The notes under the pieces are model-generated. The model searched no databases, was not told the origin of the DNA, and worked only from the letters and a program-made list of their open reading frames with translations. 64,000 nucleotides of DNA from DATKZH01 sp964475955 (GTDB lineage Bacteria > Planctomycetota > Planctomycetia > Pirellulales > Thermoguttaceae), in the NCBI GenBank assembly GCA_964475955.1, contig CAYYZY010000016.1, positions 3,703-67,702 on the forward strand. The letters run 5' to 3'. Position numbers and translations under genes: made by a program. Within the stretch, counting starts at the first letter, position 1. Every line of letters starts with the position of its first letter. Positions 32,483-42,061 of this stretch are shown here, in pieces.

Positions 32483-34918
32483 CTAGCTCCCAGCCGCCTG
32501 GGCCTGGTATTCGGGATCCCAGGAGAAGCCGACTTCCGCTTTGATCCCCGCGATCCACGCCTCCTGCGCCACGGCCCGGTCGTGGTCGGCCGCGCGGATG
32601 TAGTTCCAGATCGGCTCGTTGACGAACCGGTGCCACAGCGTTTCGCGCAAGGGGCTCGTCTCGGTGACCCGCACGACGTAAACGGCCGTTTCCGGCTGAT
32701 TCGCAGCCGTGCCGGTCTGGCCCTCCTCGAGGTCGAACACGGCACGCATGAAGTCGTTGCCCGCGGCCTCGACCCCCTGCACCTCCCCCAGGCTGGGCGG
32801 CCGCTGGGCCATCCAGGCGGGGATGTCGCCGTAGTCGAGCCACTTGAACGGCTCCGACTGGGTCACCTCCACGTCGGAGCCCAACGGCGCGAGCAGGTCC
32901 TTGTGGGACGGGTCGGCGACGAACTCCGCGAGCGTTTGATTGATCGCCCGGGCCGCCTCGGCCAGGCGCCGGGCTGCTTCCCAGGCCAGGTCGCGGGCCT
33001 CGATCTCCTTCCATGTCCTGAGGACGCGCTCGCGCACCCCGGCTTCGTCGAACTCGGGGACCTTCTCTTCGACCTCATCGACCTTCCAGAAGAGATAGCG
33101 GTTGCCCTCGGCGCCCTGGGCCACTTCGGGCCGGTGTTCGGGAAGCTCCGACACGCTGACGAAGAAGGGGGTCTCGCCGTCGACCCTCGCTCCGCCGATC
33201 GCCAGTTCCTCGGCCTCGCGCTGGGAGATCAGGCCGGTCTGCTGAACCTTCCCGAAGGCCGCGGCCTGATCGGGGCCGACCAACAGCTCGTGCTCTTTGG
33301 CCTCCTTCGTCAGGTCGGGCTTTTCGGGGGGCACGAGGGTTTCGCCCCCTTGCTTGGTCTGCCGGTCGACTTCGTACCTGATCAACTGGTCGTGATAGTG
33401 CGACAGCTTGTTCCGCAGGTCGCTCAGCACGCGCTCGATCTTCGCTTCGGCGCGCTCCCGCGCAAGCTGCCTGCGAATCTCCTCCTCGACGTCTTCCAGC
33501 GGCAGATACTCCGGCGCTTCGGTGGCGGCTTTGCCCTCAGCCGATTTCGGCTCGCTCGGCCCGGCCGACGCATCCGGCGCTTCGCCCGGCGCCTTCGGCT
33601 TCGGGGCGGGCGGCTCGGCCGACGGCTTCTCGGCGCCCGGCTTCTCCGGCGACTCCTTCGGGGATTCCGGCTCGGGCTTCGCATCCGGCTCGGGTGACTT
33701 CGCCGGCTCCGACTTGGCGGGCGTCGGCTCCTTCGGCGCGGCTTCCGGCTTGGTCTTCGCGGGCGGGGGCTCTTCCGCTTCCTTCGGTCGCGAGGGCTCC
33801 TCTTCCTCCTTCTCCTTCGCGATCTCTTCGCCGAACGAGGCGAAACGGAAGGGCGACCGGGCGGCGGAAGCCGAGGTTTCGTCTTCGGAGGGCTTCTCGG
33901 CGTCGGGCGACGCTCCGTCTTGCTTCGGCTCGGCTGGCGGCGTCATCGCATCGGGAGTCGTGGCTTCGGAGGCATCGGCGCCGGGCTCTTCCGCCGGGGG
34001 CACTTCGTCCTCGAGCGTGGGCAGCGTCTGCCGCTTGTAGTCCTCCTTGTGCTCCTCGTAGTACTGCTTCACTTCTTCCGGCGCGACGGCCTTGGCCTCG
34101 GCGGCGAAGAAGGTCTCGTAGTCGACCTTGAGGTATTCGGCCGCCACGCGTCGCGGCTGAAGGAAACCGGGATCGGGGGAAGTGGGGTCGTAGAGCTCGT
34201 TCTTGTGCTCGTTGAAGAAAGTCCGCAACGCGGCCTCGTCGGGGGCGGCGACCTGGTCCACGAAACGGGCCACCGACACGGGCAGCGATTCGATGGCCAC
34301 CTTGCGGTTGAGCCGCTGGAAGTAGTCCCACCGCTGGGCGGGCGTCGTGCCCTGCAAGCCGAGGTTGAACGCCCGCTTCAGACGCATCGCCAGCAACTCC
34401 TCGCGCAGGACGGCCACCAGGTCGCGGCTGCTGAGGCCGACGGCGCCCAAAATGCGCGTCCAGCCCTTATCGTCAATTTGATTCTGCGCCAGCTCGGTCT
34501 CAAGAAAGCGCTGGACGACTTGCTCGTCGACCACGAAGCCGAGCTGCTCGGCGCGACGTGCCAGGAGCCAGGTCTCCACCAACGCCTCGTCGCTGGTGAG
34601 GTCGGCGGCCTCGAAGGGAGCCATCTGGCTGAGCACCATCTGGACGGACATCGGGCTCGCCTCGGCCATGACAAGCGTCTGGCCCACGGTCTGAAAAACG
34701 CGGATTGCCGCCTGCCGCCGCCATCGCATGCTGCGGAGGTTCGATTCGTGCAGGTCCCCGTAGGCCTCGGTCTCCACCACGCGGGGGTTCGCGCGCTTCT
34801 GGACGCCCATCCCCTGCATGAGGACCGGCAGAATCACGAAACCGACCATCACCAGCACACCCATCAGGGCGAGCATCACTTTTTGGTGCTTGCGGAAGAT
34901 CTTGAACGGGCTGGCCAT
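32483..34918 (-). CDS. SurA/PpiD-like anchored periplasmic folding factor (probable)
   Basis: This 811-residue protein starts MASPFKIFRKHQKVMLALMG. One membrane helix (about 13-35) precedes an extracytoplasmic part. The N-terminal domain (about 45-260) has the helical SurA/PpiD plan, with LTSDEALVETWLLARRAEQLG and KGWTRILGAVGLSSRDL. Residues about 335-500 are a low-complexity Pro/Glu/Lys/Ala linker. The C-terminal part (about 500-811) is again helical and charged. A canonical parvulin active site was not recognised, so chaperone rather than isomerase activity is possible. It is divergent from topA. Confidence 0.72.
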   Translation of the reverse strand: MASPFKIFRKHQKVMLALMGVLVMVGFVILPVLMQGMGVQKRANPRVVETEAYGDLHESNLRSMRWRRQAAIRVFQTVGQTLVMAEASPMSVQMVLSQMAPFEAADLTSDEALVETWLLARRAEQLGFVVDEQVVQRFLETELAQNQIDDKGWTRILGAVGLSSRDLVAVLREELLAMRLKRAFNLGLQGTTPAQRWDYFQRLNRKVAIESLPVSVARFVDQVAAPDEAALRTFFNEHKNELYDPTSPDPGFLQPRRVAAEYLKVDYETFFAAEAKAVAPEEVKQYYEEHKEDYKRQTLPTLEDEVPPAEEPGADASEATTPDAMTPPAEPKQDGASPDAEKPSEDETSASAARSPFRFASFGEEIAKEKEEEEPSRPKEAEEPPPAKTKPEAAPKEPTPAKSEPAKSPEPDAKPEPESPKESPEKPGAEKPSAEPPAPKPKAPGEAPDASAGPSEPKSAEGKAATEAPEYLPLEDVEEEIRRQLARERAEAKIERVLSDLRNKLSHYHDQLIRYEVDRQTKQGGETLVPPEKPDLTKEAKEHELLVGPDQAAAFGKVQQTGLISQREAEELAIGGARVDGETPFFVSVSELPEHRPEVAQGAEGNRYLFWKVDEVEEKVPEFDEAGVRERVLRTWKEIEARDLAWEAARRLAEAARAINQTLAEFVADPSHKDLLAPLGSDVEVTQSEPFKWLDYGDIPAWMAQRPPSLGEVQGVEAAGNDFMRAVFDLEEGQTGTAANQPETAVYVVRVTETSPLRETLWHRFVNEPIWNYIRAADHDRAVAQEAWIAGIKAEVGFSWDPEYQAQAAGS

Positions 34919-35318
34919 GGCAACAAACCCTTCCGTATGGGGGTCTCGCCGGTCGAATTCCACTTGACAAGCGAGCCGACGGCGCATTAATGGTGTCGCG
35001 CCCGATCGACGGGCCCGAATCCCGAAATTGTAAGGGCGATCGACGTAAATGCAATCCCAAAAGGAGTTCCGAGCTACCCCGATTTCCAACCCGTGCCCTG
35101 AAAGAGGGGTGCTGGAGCGGCGGATCCTCGGGCTCCAGTTTGCCCAAGCCCATTGTGCTGCGGCGATCAGGCGGTAAAATTCCCAGCCCCACTGCTTACG
35201 GATTCCACGGAATGGAATGATCGTCGGGAGGCGCGGCGGTCGGCTCAGGATTCGGGCCGGTCGCATCAGATAGCAATTGACAATCCTTCCCCAAGTTTTC
35301 CGTATTCGCAGCTATCCT
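34919..35318. promoter_or_regulatory. Divergent intergenic region, SurA/PpiD-like gene and topA
   Basis: This 400-base gene-free region must hold the promoters of both flanking genes. On the plus strand TTGTGC (35153-35158) and TAAAAT (35175-35180) are spaced by 16 bases and lie 139 bases before topA. TTGACA boxes also occur at 34964 and 35277 without a convincing -10 box. Confidence 0.45.
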
Positions 35319-38081
35319 ATGGCCAAGAAACCACGAGCCCGCGAAGGCAATTCCCTGGTGATCGTCGAATCACCTGCCAAGGCACGCACCATCGGGGGGT
35401 TTCTTGGAAACGGCTACACCATCGCGGCCAGCATTGGGCACGTGCGCGACTTGCCCCAGGGCGCCAAGGAAGTGCCCGAGCAGTTCAAGGGGGAGGAATG
35501 GTCCCACCTTGGGGTGAACGTGGAAAAGGACTTCGAGCCGGTCTACGTGATTCCCCCGGAGAAGGCGAAGCAGGTCCGCAAGCTCAAGGGCCTGCTCAAG
35601 GAGGCCCGCGATCTCTACCTGGCCACCGACGAAGACCGCGAGGGCGAGGCGATCAGTTGGCATCTTTGCCAAGTCCTCCGGCCGAAGGTGCCGGTGCACC
35701 GTTTGGTCTTCCACGAGATCACGCGCGAGGCCATTGAGGAGGCGATGGCGTCGCCCCGCCAGATCGACGAGCACCTGGTGCGCGCCCAGGAGGCCCGGCG
35801 GATCATCGACCGGCTGTACGGCTATGAGGTCTCGCCGCTGTTGTGGCGCAAGGTGCGTCCGCGCCTGTCGGCGGGTCGCGTGCAGAGCGTGGCCGTGCGA
35901 CTGATCGTGGAGCGCGAGCGGCGGCGCATCGCCTTCGTCCCCGCCGATTACTGGGACCTGCTGGGCGACTTCGCCAAGCAGGGCGGCGAGAGCTTCCAGG
36001 CGACCCTGGTCGCGGTGGGAGATCGCAAGCTCCCCTCGAGCCGCGATTTCGACCCCGCTACCGGGGCCCTAAAAGACCCCTCGATGTTGCTCCTCGACCG
36101 GGAGCAGGCCGAGCAGCTCCTCCAGCGCGTGAAGCAGGGCGATTGCACGGTCCGCTCCGTGGAAGATCGCCCCTACACGACCAGGCCCTATCCGCCGTTC
36201 ACCACCAGCACGCTCCAGCAGGAGGCCAACCGGAAATACAACTTCACGGCCCGGCAAACCATGCAGGTCGCCCAGAGCCTCTACGAGACGGGCCACATCA
36301 CCTACATGCGGACCGACTCGACCAACCTGGCGGCGGTCGCCGTGGAGACGGCCCGCGACCTGGTCGCCTCGCAGTACGGACCGGAGTACCTGCCCGAAAA
36401 GCCGCGCATCTACGCCACGAAAGTGAAGAACGCGCAGGAGGCGCACGAGGCGATTCGGCCGGCGGGGCATCCCTTCGACTTTCCCGAAGCGCTTCGCTCG
36501 GATCTCAGTTCCGACCAGTTCCGGCTCTACGACCTGATCTGGAAGCGCACCGTGGCCAGCCAGATGGCCGACGCCCGGGGCCGACGGCTGACGATCGTCG
36601 TCGAGGCCGGCGAGGCCCAGTTCCAGGCGACCGGCAAGACGGTCGAGTTCCCCGGCTACCTTCGTGCGTACGTGGAGGGGTCGGACGACCCGGAGGCCGA
36701 GCTGGCCGACCGCGAGGCCCTGTTGCCGGCCGTCGTGGAGGGTGAATCGCTCACGTGTGCCCAGCTCGAGGCGAAGGGCCACACCACGCAGCCGCCCAAC
36801 CGGTACAGCGAAGCCTCGCTCACGCGGAAGCTGGAGGAGGAGGGGATCGGGCGGCCCAGCACGTACGCCTCGATCATCGACACGATCCTGGCGCGCAAGT
36901 ACGTGTTCAAGCGAGGCGGCGCGTTGGTGCCCACGTGGGTCGCGTTCGCCGTGTGCCGGCTGATGGAGACTCATCTGCCCGGCCTGGTCGACTACCAGTT
37001 CACCGCGGAGATGGAAGACGACCTCGACGCGATCAGTCGCGGCGAAATGGGGCACGTCGACTACCTGAAGTCGTTCTACTTCGGCAACGATCACGACGGC
37101 CTGAAGCAGATCCTGGACAATAAGGCCGACGAGATCGACGCCCGAAACGTCAGCAGCATCCCCCTCGGCAAGCCGGAAGGCAACGGCGACGCGGGGGCCG
37201 AGGTCTTCGTGCGCGTGGGCCGCTACGGCCCGTTCGTGGAGCAGGGCGAGCGCCGCGCGAGCATCCCCGAACAGCTCGCCCCCGACGAACTCACCCTGGA
37301 GACCGCCCTCGACCTGCTCGAAAAGGCGGCCCGGGGCGAAGAGCCGCTGGGCACCTGCCCCGAGACGGGCGAGCCGGTCTTCCTCCGCGTGGGGCGCTTC
37401 GGGCCCTACGTCCAGCGCGGCTCCTCCGAAAGCGACAAGAAGCCGCAGAACGCCTCCCTGCTCAAAGGGATGCAGCCCGAAGACGTCGACCTCGAAACGG
37501 CCCTGCGGCTTCTGAGCCTTCCCCGCGAATTGGGCGAACACCCTGAGAAGGGCGAAAAGGTCACGGCGCACAACGGCCGCTTCGGTCCCTACGTCAAGTG
37601 CGGCGACGAGACGCGCTCCCTGCCCGGCGAACTGTCGCCGCTCGACGTCAACCTCGATCAGGCCCTCGAGCTGCTGGCCCAGCCCAAGCGGCGCGGGCGC
37701 GGCGCCCAGCGCAAAGAGCCGATCAAGGTGTTCGACGCTTCGCCGGTCACGGGCAACCCGGTTCAGTTGCTCGACGGGCGCTACGGCCCTTACGTGACCG
37801 ACGGCGCCACGAACGCCTCGCTCCCCCGCGGCCTCTCGCCCGACGAGGTCACCTTCGAGCGCGCCCTCGACCTCCTGGCCGAGCGCGCCGCCCGGGGCCC
37901 CTCGCGCCGCAGCACGCGCAAGAAGACCACCAAAAAGAAGGCCCCGGCGAAAAAGAAAGCCGCCAAGAAAAAGACGGCCAAAAAGACGGCCAAAAAGAAG
38001 GCGAAGAAGAAGGGCGCCAAAAAGAAGACGGCCAAGAAGACCACGAAGCGCAAAAGCGCGAAGAAGAGCGGCGACTCGTAG
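35319..38081 (+). CDS. topA: DNA topoisomerase I
   Basis: This 920-residue type IA topoisomerase relaxes negative supercoils. The toprim part has VIVESPAKARTI and LATDEDREGEAISWHL. The active-site tyrosine is Tyr329 in TYMRTDST, and EEGIGRPSTYASII is conserved. The C-terminus has four topoisomerase C-terminal repeats (VGRYGPFV, VGRFGPYV, NGRFGPYV, DGRYGPYV) in place of cysteine zinc ribbons. The last ~55 residues are a Lys/Ala-rich tail like histone H1. The ATG at 35319 follows directly on a candidate promoter region and has no strong Shine-Dalgarno. Confidence 0.96.
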   Translation: MAKKPRAREGNSLVIVESPAKARTIGGFLGNGYTIAASIGHVRDLPQGAKEVPEQFKGEEWSHLGVNVEKDFEPVYVIPPEKAKQVRKLKGLLKEARDLYLATDEDREGEAISWHLCQVLRPKVPVHRLVFHEITREAIEEAMASPRQIDEHLVRAQEARRIIDRLYGYEVSPLLWRKVRPRLSAGRVQSVAVRLIVERERRRIAFVPADYWDLLGDFAKQGGESFQATLVAVGDRKLPSSRDFDPATGALKDPSMLLLDREQAEQLLQRVKQGDCTVRSVEDRPYTTRPYPPFTTSTLQQEANRKYNFTARQTMQVAQSLYETGHITYMRTDSTNLAAVAVETARDLVASQYGPEYLPEKPRIYATKVKNAQEAHEAIRPAGHPFDFPEALRSDLSSDQFRLYDLIWKRTVASQMADARGRRLTIVVEAGEAQFQATGKTVEFPGYLRAYVEGSDDPEAELADREALLPAVVEGESLTCAQLEAKGHTTQPPNRYSEASLTRKLEEEGIGRPSTYASIIDTILARKYVFKRGGALVPTWVAFAVCRLMETHLPGLVDYQFTAEMEDDLDAISRGEMGHVDYLKSFYFGNDHDGLKQILDNKADEIDARNVSSIPLGKPEGNGDAGAEVFVRVGRYGPFVEQGERRASIPEQLAPDELTLETALDLLEKAARGEEPLGTCPETGEPVFLRVGRFGPYVQRGSSESDKKPQNASLLKGMQPEDVDLETALRLLSLPRELGEHPEKGEKVTAHNGRFGPYVKCGDETRSLPGELSPLDVNLDQALELLAQPKRRGRGAQRKEPIKVFDASPVTGNPVQLLDGRYGPYVTDGATNASLPRGLSPDEVTFERALDLLAERAARGPSRRSTRKKTTKKKAPAKKKAAKKKTAKKTAKKKAKKKGAKKKTAKKTTKRKSAKKSGDS

Positions 38082-38133
38082 GGCCTCCTCCTCGCGCCTT
38101 TGCGAGCCCCTTTCCCGGCAGCGAAAAAGGCAG

Positions 38134-39459
38134 CTATAGCGTCCACCCCTCGCGGTACTCGCGCTTGAGGAGGGCGTCGGCTTCCGGGCAGCCGGGGAAC
38201 TTCATGCTGTCGGCGTCCCAGGTGACCTTCTTTCCCACGCGGTAGGCCACGTTGCCCAGAAGCACCGTTTCGGTGACCGCGCCGGAGTAGTCGAAGTTGC
38301 ACGTGGTCGGCTCGCCCGTCTTGCAGGCGCGGATCCACTCCTGGTGGTGGCCGATCGACTTGGGGATGGTGGGCTCGGGCGGTTGGAAGTCGGCGAACTC
38401 GGCTTCGGGCCAGAGCAGGTGCTTGGGGTAGCTGACCAGGAGCATCCCTTCGTCGCCCACGAACACCCCCCACGCCCAGCCGGGAAAATCGTGGTCGGCG
38501 AAGACGGGCGGCGGATTCTTCGCGCCGTGGTTCCAGGTGAGGGTGACCGGCGGCATGTCGCCCCGGGCGGGGAACTCGTAGCGGACCGCCAGCTCGCAGG
38601 GCGTGCTTTCGGCGTGGACCGGCGAACCGTGCGCTTCGATCGTCGTCGGGTGGCGCAGCCCGAGCGCCCAGAACGCCAGGTCGACGTAGTGGCAGCCCAT
38701 GTTCCCGTAGGCCCCGCCGCCGAAGTCCCACCAGTAGTGCCAGTCGTGCGGGTGGTAGCAGGGGTGGTAGGGACGCTCGGGGGCCGGCCCGAGCCAGAGG
38801 TTCCAGTCGAGGCCCTCGGGCACGGGCGGGGTCTCCTGCGGCCGGTCGCCCGCGCAGCCGCCGCCGCGGAGCCACAGGTGGCAGCTACGCACCGGACCGA
38901 TCGCACCCGACTGGATCAACTCGACGACGCGGCGGAAGTTCTCCGTGGCGTGGATCTGCGTGCCCATCTGGGTGGCGAGCTCGTTCTCGGCGGCGACCCG
39001 GGCGGCCACGCGGGCCTCGTGGAGCGAGTGGGCCAGCGGCTTCTCGCAGTAGACGTGCTTCCCCATGCGCATCGCCGTCACGCTGGCCGGGGCGTGCGTG
39101 TGGTTGGTCGAGCTGACCACGACGGCGTCGATTTGGTCTTCCAGCTCGTCGAGCATCTTGCGGTAATCGCGGTACTTCTTGGCGTTCGGGTACTTCTTGA
39201 ACGTCGTTCCCGCAAGCGGCCGGTGGTAGCGGGGGACTTCCATGCGCCAGTCGACGTCGCACAGGGCCACCACGTTCTCGGTGGCGGAGATCGCCTCGAG
39301 GTTCGCCCGGCCGCGCCCGCCCGCGCCGACGAACGCCACGTTGAGCTTCTCGTTGGGCGACGCTCCCTTCGCCCGGCCCCCCCCGCGCGAAAGCAGGAGC
39401 CCCGCGCCGGCCAGCCCGGCGCCTCGCAACAACTCACGACGACTCAGCCGATTCGACAT
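38134..39459 (-). CDS. Tat-exported Gfo/Idh/MocA family oxidoreductase (copy 1)
   Basis: This 441-residue protein has a Tat signal LSRRELLRGAGLAGAGLLLS. The NAD(P) fold starts LNVAFVGAGGRGRANLE, and CEKPLAHS carries the conserved EKP lysine. The C-terminal domain has GNMGCHYVDLAFWALG and KSIGHHQEWIRACKTGEP. The likely substrates are sugars or sugar acids outside the cytoplasm, as proposed for the many planctomycete members. It is a tandem paralogue of the next gene, and both end in YREGWTL. Confidence 0.9.
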   Translation of the reverse strand: MSNRLSRRELLRGAGLAGAGLLLSRGGGRAKGASPNEKLNVAFVGAGGRGRANLEAISATENVVALCDVDWRMEVPRYHRPLAGTTFKKYPNAKKYRDYRKMLDELEDQIDAVVVSSTNHTHAPASVTAMRMGKHVYCEKPLAHSLHEARVAARVAAENELATQMGTQIHATENFRRVVELIQSGAIGPVRSCHLWLRGGGCAGDRPQETPPVPEGLDWNLWLGPAPERPYHPCYHPHDWHYWWDFGGGAYGNMGCHYVDLAFWALGLRHPTTIEAHGSPVHAESTPCELAVRYEFPARGDMPPVTLTWNHGAKNPPPVFADHDFPGWAWGVFVGDEGMLLVSYPKHLLWPEAEFADFQPPEPTIPKSIGHHQEWIRACKTGEPTTCNFDYSGAVTETVLLGNVAYRVGKKVTWDADSMKFPGCPEADALLKREYREGWTL

Positions 39460-39570
39460 GGCTAGGTTCTCCCGAAAGGGGGGATCGGTTTTCGAGCGCG
39501 ACGCGGCGCACCTGGCTGTTCCATCCCGCGGCCATGGGGGCGCGTGGCGGCCGCTGCGACACGCGCCATC

Positions 39571-39608
39571 CATTCTGCATTCATCCTTCATCCTTCCGCC
39601 TTCATCCT
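39571..39608. repeat. TTCATCCTTC direct repeats
   Basis: Short TTCATCCTTC units (TCATCCTTCATCCTTCCGCCTTCATCCTTC on the plus strand) sit directly at the 3' end of Gfo/Idh/MocA copy 2. Such units look like a small mobile or slippage repeat. Confidence 0.55.
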
Positions 39609-40910
39609 TCAAAGAGTCCATCCCTCGCGGTAGTCGCGCCGGAGGAACTTGTCGGCCTCGGGGCAGTTGGCCGCCTTGAGGTTGTCGGCGTCCCACTCCA
39701 GTTTGCTGCCGACGCGGTAGGAGACGTTCCCCAGCAGGACCGTTTCGGTCAGCGGGCCGGAGTAGGCGAAGTCGCACGTGGTCGGCTCGCCCGTCTTGCA
39801 CGCCCGGATCCACTCCTGGTGATGGCCGATCGACTTGGGGATCGTCGGCTCGGGCCGGGTGAAGTCGGCGAATTCCGACTCGGGCAGGAGCACGTGCTTT
39901 GAGTAGTTGGCCTGAAGCATTCCCTTTTCGCCCACGAAGAGGATGGCCGAGCTCCAATCGGGGAGGCCCTTCTCGGCGCAGATCGCCGGGCGGTTGCCGG
40001 GACCGTTGCGCCAGGTCATGGTGACCGCGGGCAGGTCGCCCCGGGCGGGGAACTGGTAGCGCACGGTGAGCGTGGGTGCCGCGGTTTCCGGGTGGGGCGG
40101 CACGGGGGCCTCGGCCTCGGCGCTTGTGGGGTATTTCAGCTTCAGGGCCCAGAACGGCAGGTCCATGTAGTGGCAGCCGAAATCGCCCAGCGTGCCGTTG
40201 GCGAAGTCCCACCAGTCGCGCCAGTTGCTCGGCACGTAGCAGGGATGGTACGGGCGCCAGGGGGCCGGGCCGAGCCAAAGGTCCCAGTCGAGTCCCTCGG
40301 GCACCTCGGGCGTCTCCTCGGGCCGGTCTTTGCCGCCCCGCGCGCCGGGGAACCAGACCTCCACCTGCCGGACCGGGCCAATCGCACCAGACTGCACCAA
40401 CTCGACCACGCGCCGGTAGTTGTCGCCCGCGTGGATCTGCGTGCCCAACTGCGTGGCCAGCTTGTGCTCCTTGGCCAACTCGGTGAGCAGCCGGGTCTCG
40501 AAGACGTTGTGCGTGAGCGGCTTCTCGCAGTAGCAGTGTTTGCCCATGCGCATGGCCATGGCGGCGGGCGGGGCGTGGGTGTGGTCGGGCGTGCCGACGA
40601 CGACGGCGTCGATCTGGTTCTCGATCTCGTCGAGCATCTTGCGGAAGTCGCGATATTGCTTGGCCTTGGGGAATTGTTCGAAGGTCTTCGCGGCCCGGCG
40701 GTCGTCGACGTCGCAAAGCGCCACGAAGTTCTCGCTCGAACAGCCTCTTACGTCGGCGCCGCCCCGGCCGCCCACGCCGATGCCCGCGAGGTTGAGCTTT
40801 TCGTTGGGGGACTGGCCGGCGCCCCGGGCGCCGCTGCCCGAGGTCCAAATCGCAATCCCGGCGAGCGTGGTGTTCCGCAACATCTGGCGGCGTGTGATAC
40901 GACTGGACAT
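39609..40910 (-). CDS. Tat-exported Gfo/Idh/MocA family oxidoreductase (copy 2)
   Basis: This 433-residue protein begins MSSRITRRQMLRNTTLAG, a Tat-like signal. It has LAGIGVGGRGGADV, VVGTPDHTHAPP, CEKPLTHN, DFGCHYMDLPFWAL and the GHHQEWIRACKTGEP block. It is clearly a duplicate of the gene downstream on the same strand, separated by 149 bases. NAD(P)-dependent oxidation of an exported sugar derivative is a family-level inference. Confidence 0.9.
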   Translation of the reverse strand: MSSRITRRQMLRNTTLAGIAIWTSGSGARGAGQSPNEKLNLAGIGVGGRGGADVRGCSSENFVALCDVDDRRAAKTFEQFPKAKQYRDFRKMLDEIENQIDAVVVGTPDHTHAPPAAMAMRMGKHCYCEKPLTHNVFETRLLTELAKEHKLATQLGTQIHAGDNYRRVVELVQSGAIGPVRQVEVWFPGARGGKDRPEETPEVPEGLDWDLWLGPAPWRPYHPCYVPSNWRDWWDFANGTLGDFGCHYMDLPFWALKLKYPTSAEAEAPVPPHPETAAPTLTVRYQFPARGDLPAVTMTWRNGPGNRPAICAEKGLPDWSSAILFVGEKGMLQANYSKHVLLPESEFADFTRPEPTIPKSIGHHQEWIRACKTGEPTTCDFAYSGPLTETVLLGNVSYRVGSKLEWDADNLKAANCPEADKFLRRDYREGWTL

Positions 40911-41229
40911 CGTGCGGGTCTCCCGAAAGTGTTGGGTGGGTGGGTTGAATACGGAGGGGAACGCGCGTGCAGCAACCGGTGGTGCTCCGCAGGCGGTGGG
41001 CCGCGGCCGGACCGCCGTCCGCCCGCTTGACGCAACCACCCCCAACGGCTCCAATGGAGTCTCATGAAGGCCCCTTCCATGCGAGGGCGTGCGGAAGCCG
41101 GGGGCCGGGCCACCTGGCCGGCGCACCATAGGCTAGTGTGTCGCTCCGCCGAATGCAATCATTCAAGCGGGGCAGGTCCGGATTTCTTTCTCCTCGCAAC
41201 CTCGCTTTCCCGACCGACCACTTTTCCGC
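40911..41229. other. Gene-free divergent region, Gfo/Idh gene and rsmG
   Basis: No gene is recognised in these 319 bases. They should contain the promoters for both flanking genes, but I see no convincing boxes. Confidence 0.5.
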
Positions 41230-41973
41230 GTGAATCCCGTGGCTGACGACCTGGCCGCCGCCATGGCGGAACACGGCATCGAGCTTCCCGAATCGCAGGT
41301 GGCCCAACTCGAGCGCTACTGCGGCCTGCTGTGGGACTGGAACGCGCGGCTCAACCTCACCCGGCACACCGACTACGACAGGTTCGTCGCCCGCGACCTG
41401 GTCGACAGCCTCGTCTTCGCCGAGTTCCTCCAGCAGGGCGAGCGCGTGCTCGACGTGGGGACCGGCGGCGGCGTGCCCGGCGTGGTCCTCTCCGTGGTGC
41501 GGCCCGACCTCCAGGTCGCCCTTTCCGAGTCGGTGGCCAAGCGAGCCCGGGCGGTGACCGACATCGTCGAGAAGCTCGGCCTTTCCGTGCCGGTGCACGC
41601 GATGAGGGCGGAGGAGTTGCTGGGCGAGTGGAAGGGCAACACGCTGGCGGTTCGGGCGGTGGCCGGGCTGCCCAAGCTGCTCCGTTGGGTGCGGCCGCGT
41701 TGGGACGCGTTCGACCGGCTATTGACCGTCAAGGGGCCGGCGTGGGTCGACGAGCGGGGCGAAGCCCGGCACCTGGGCCTGCTGCGGAACCTCGCCTTGC
41801 GCAAGTTGAAGAGCTACCCGCTCCCCGGGACGGACTCCGAAAGCGTACTGCTTCAAATCTGCCCGACAGAGCGAATGCTCGACGCCACCCACTGCCGGAT
41901 CACCCCGCGCGAGCAAAGGCTCCCCCGCAAGCGGCGCCCCCGCCGCAAGGGGGGCGGCAAGCAGCCGAGATGA
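41230..41973 (+). CDS. rsmG: 16S rRNA (guanine527-N7)-methyltransferase
   Basis: This 247-residue protein has the RsmG N-terminus (LWDWNARLNLTRHTDYDRF, DLVDSL) and the SAM-binding motif VLDVGTGGGVPGVVL. TEKR-like and AVRAVAGLPKLLRW segments follow. It methylates N7 of G527 in 16S rRNA. The last ~20 residues are Arg/Lys-rich and not part of the usual family. The GTG at 41230 is the assumed start. A second GTG at 41239 is possible. Confidence 0.9.
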   Translation: MNPVADDLAAAMAEHGIELPESQVAQLERYCGLLWDWNARLNLTRHTDYDRFVARDLVDSLVFAEFLQQGERVLDVGTGGGVPGVVLSVVRPDLQVALSESVAKRARAVTDIVEKLGLSVPVHAMRAEELLGEWKGNTLAVRAVAGLPKLLRWVRPRWDAFDRLLTVKGPAWVDERGEARHLGLLRNLALRKLKSYPLPGTDSESVLLQICPTERMLDATHCRITPREQRLPRKRRPRRKGGGKQPR

Positions 41974-42061
41974 AGAAAGGGCGGCGAGTCCCGTTTCTCG
42001 TCCGTTCGACGGCCCCGCGGGGCGATTTCAAGGTAACGAGCCCCGGCCCCTTGATTGCGTC

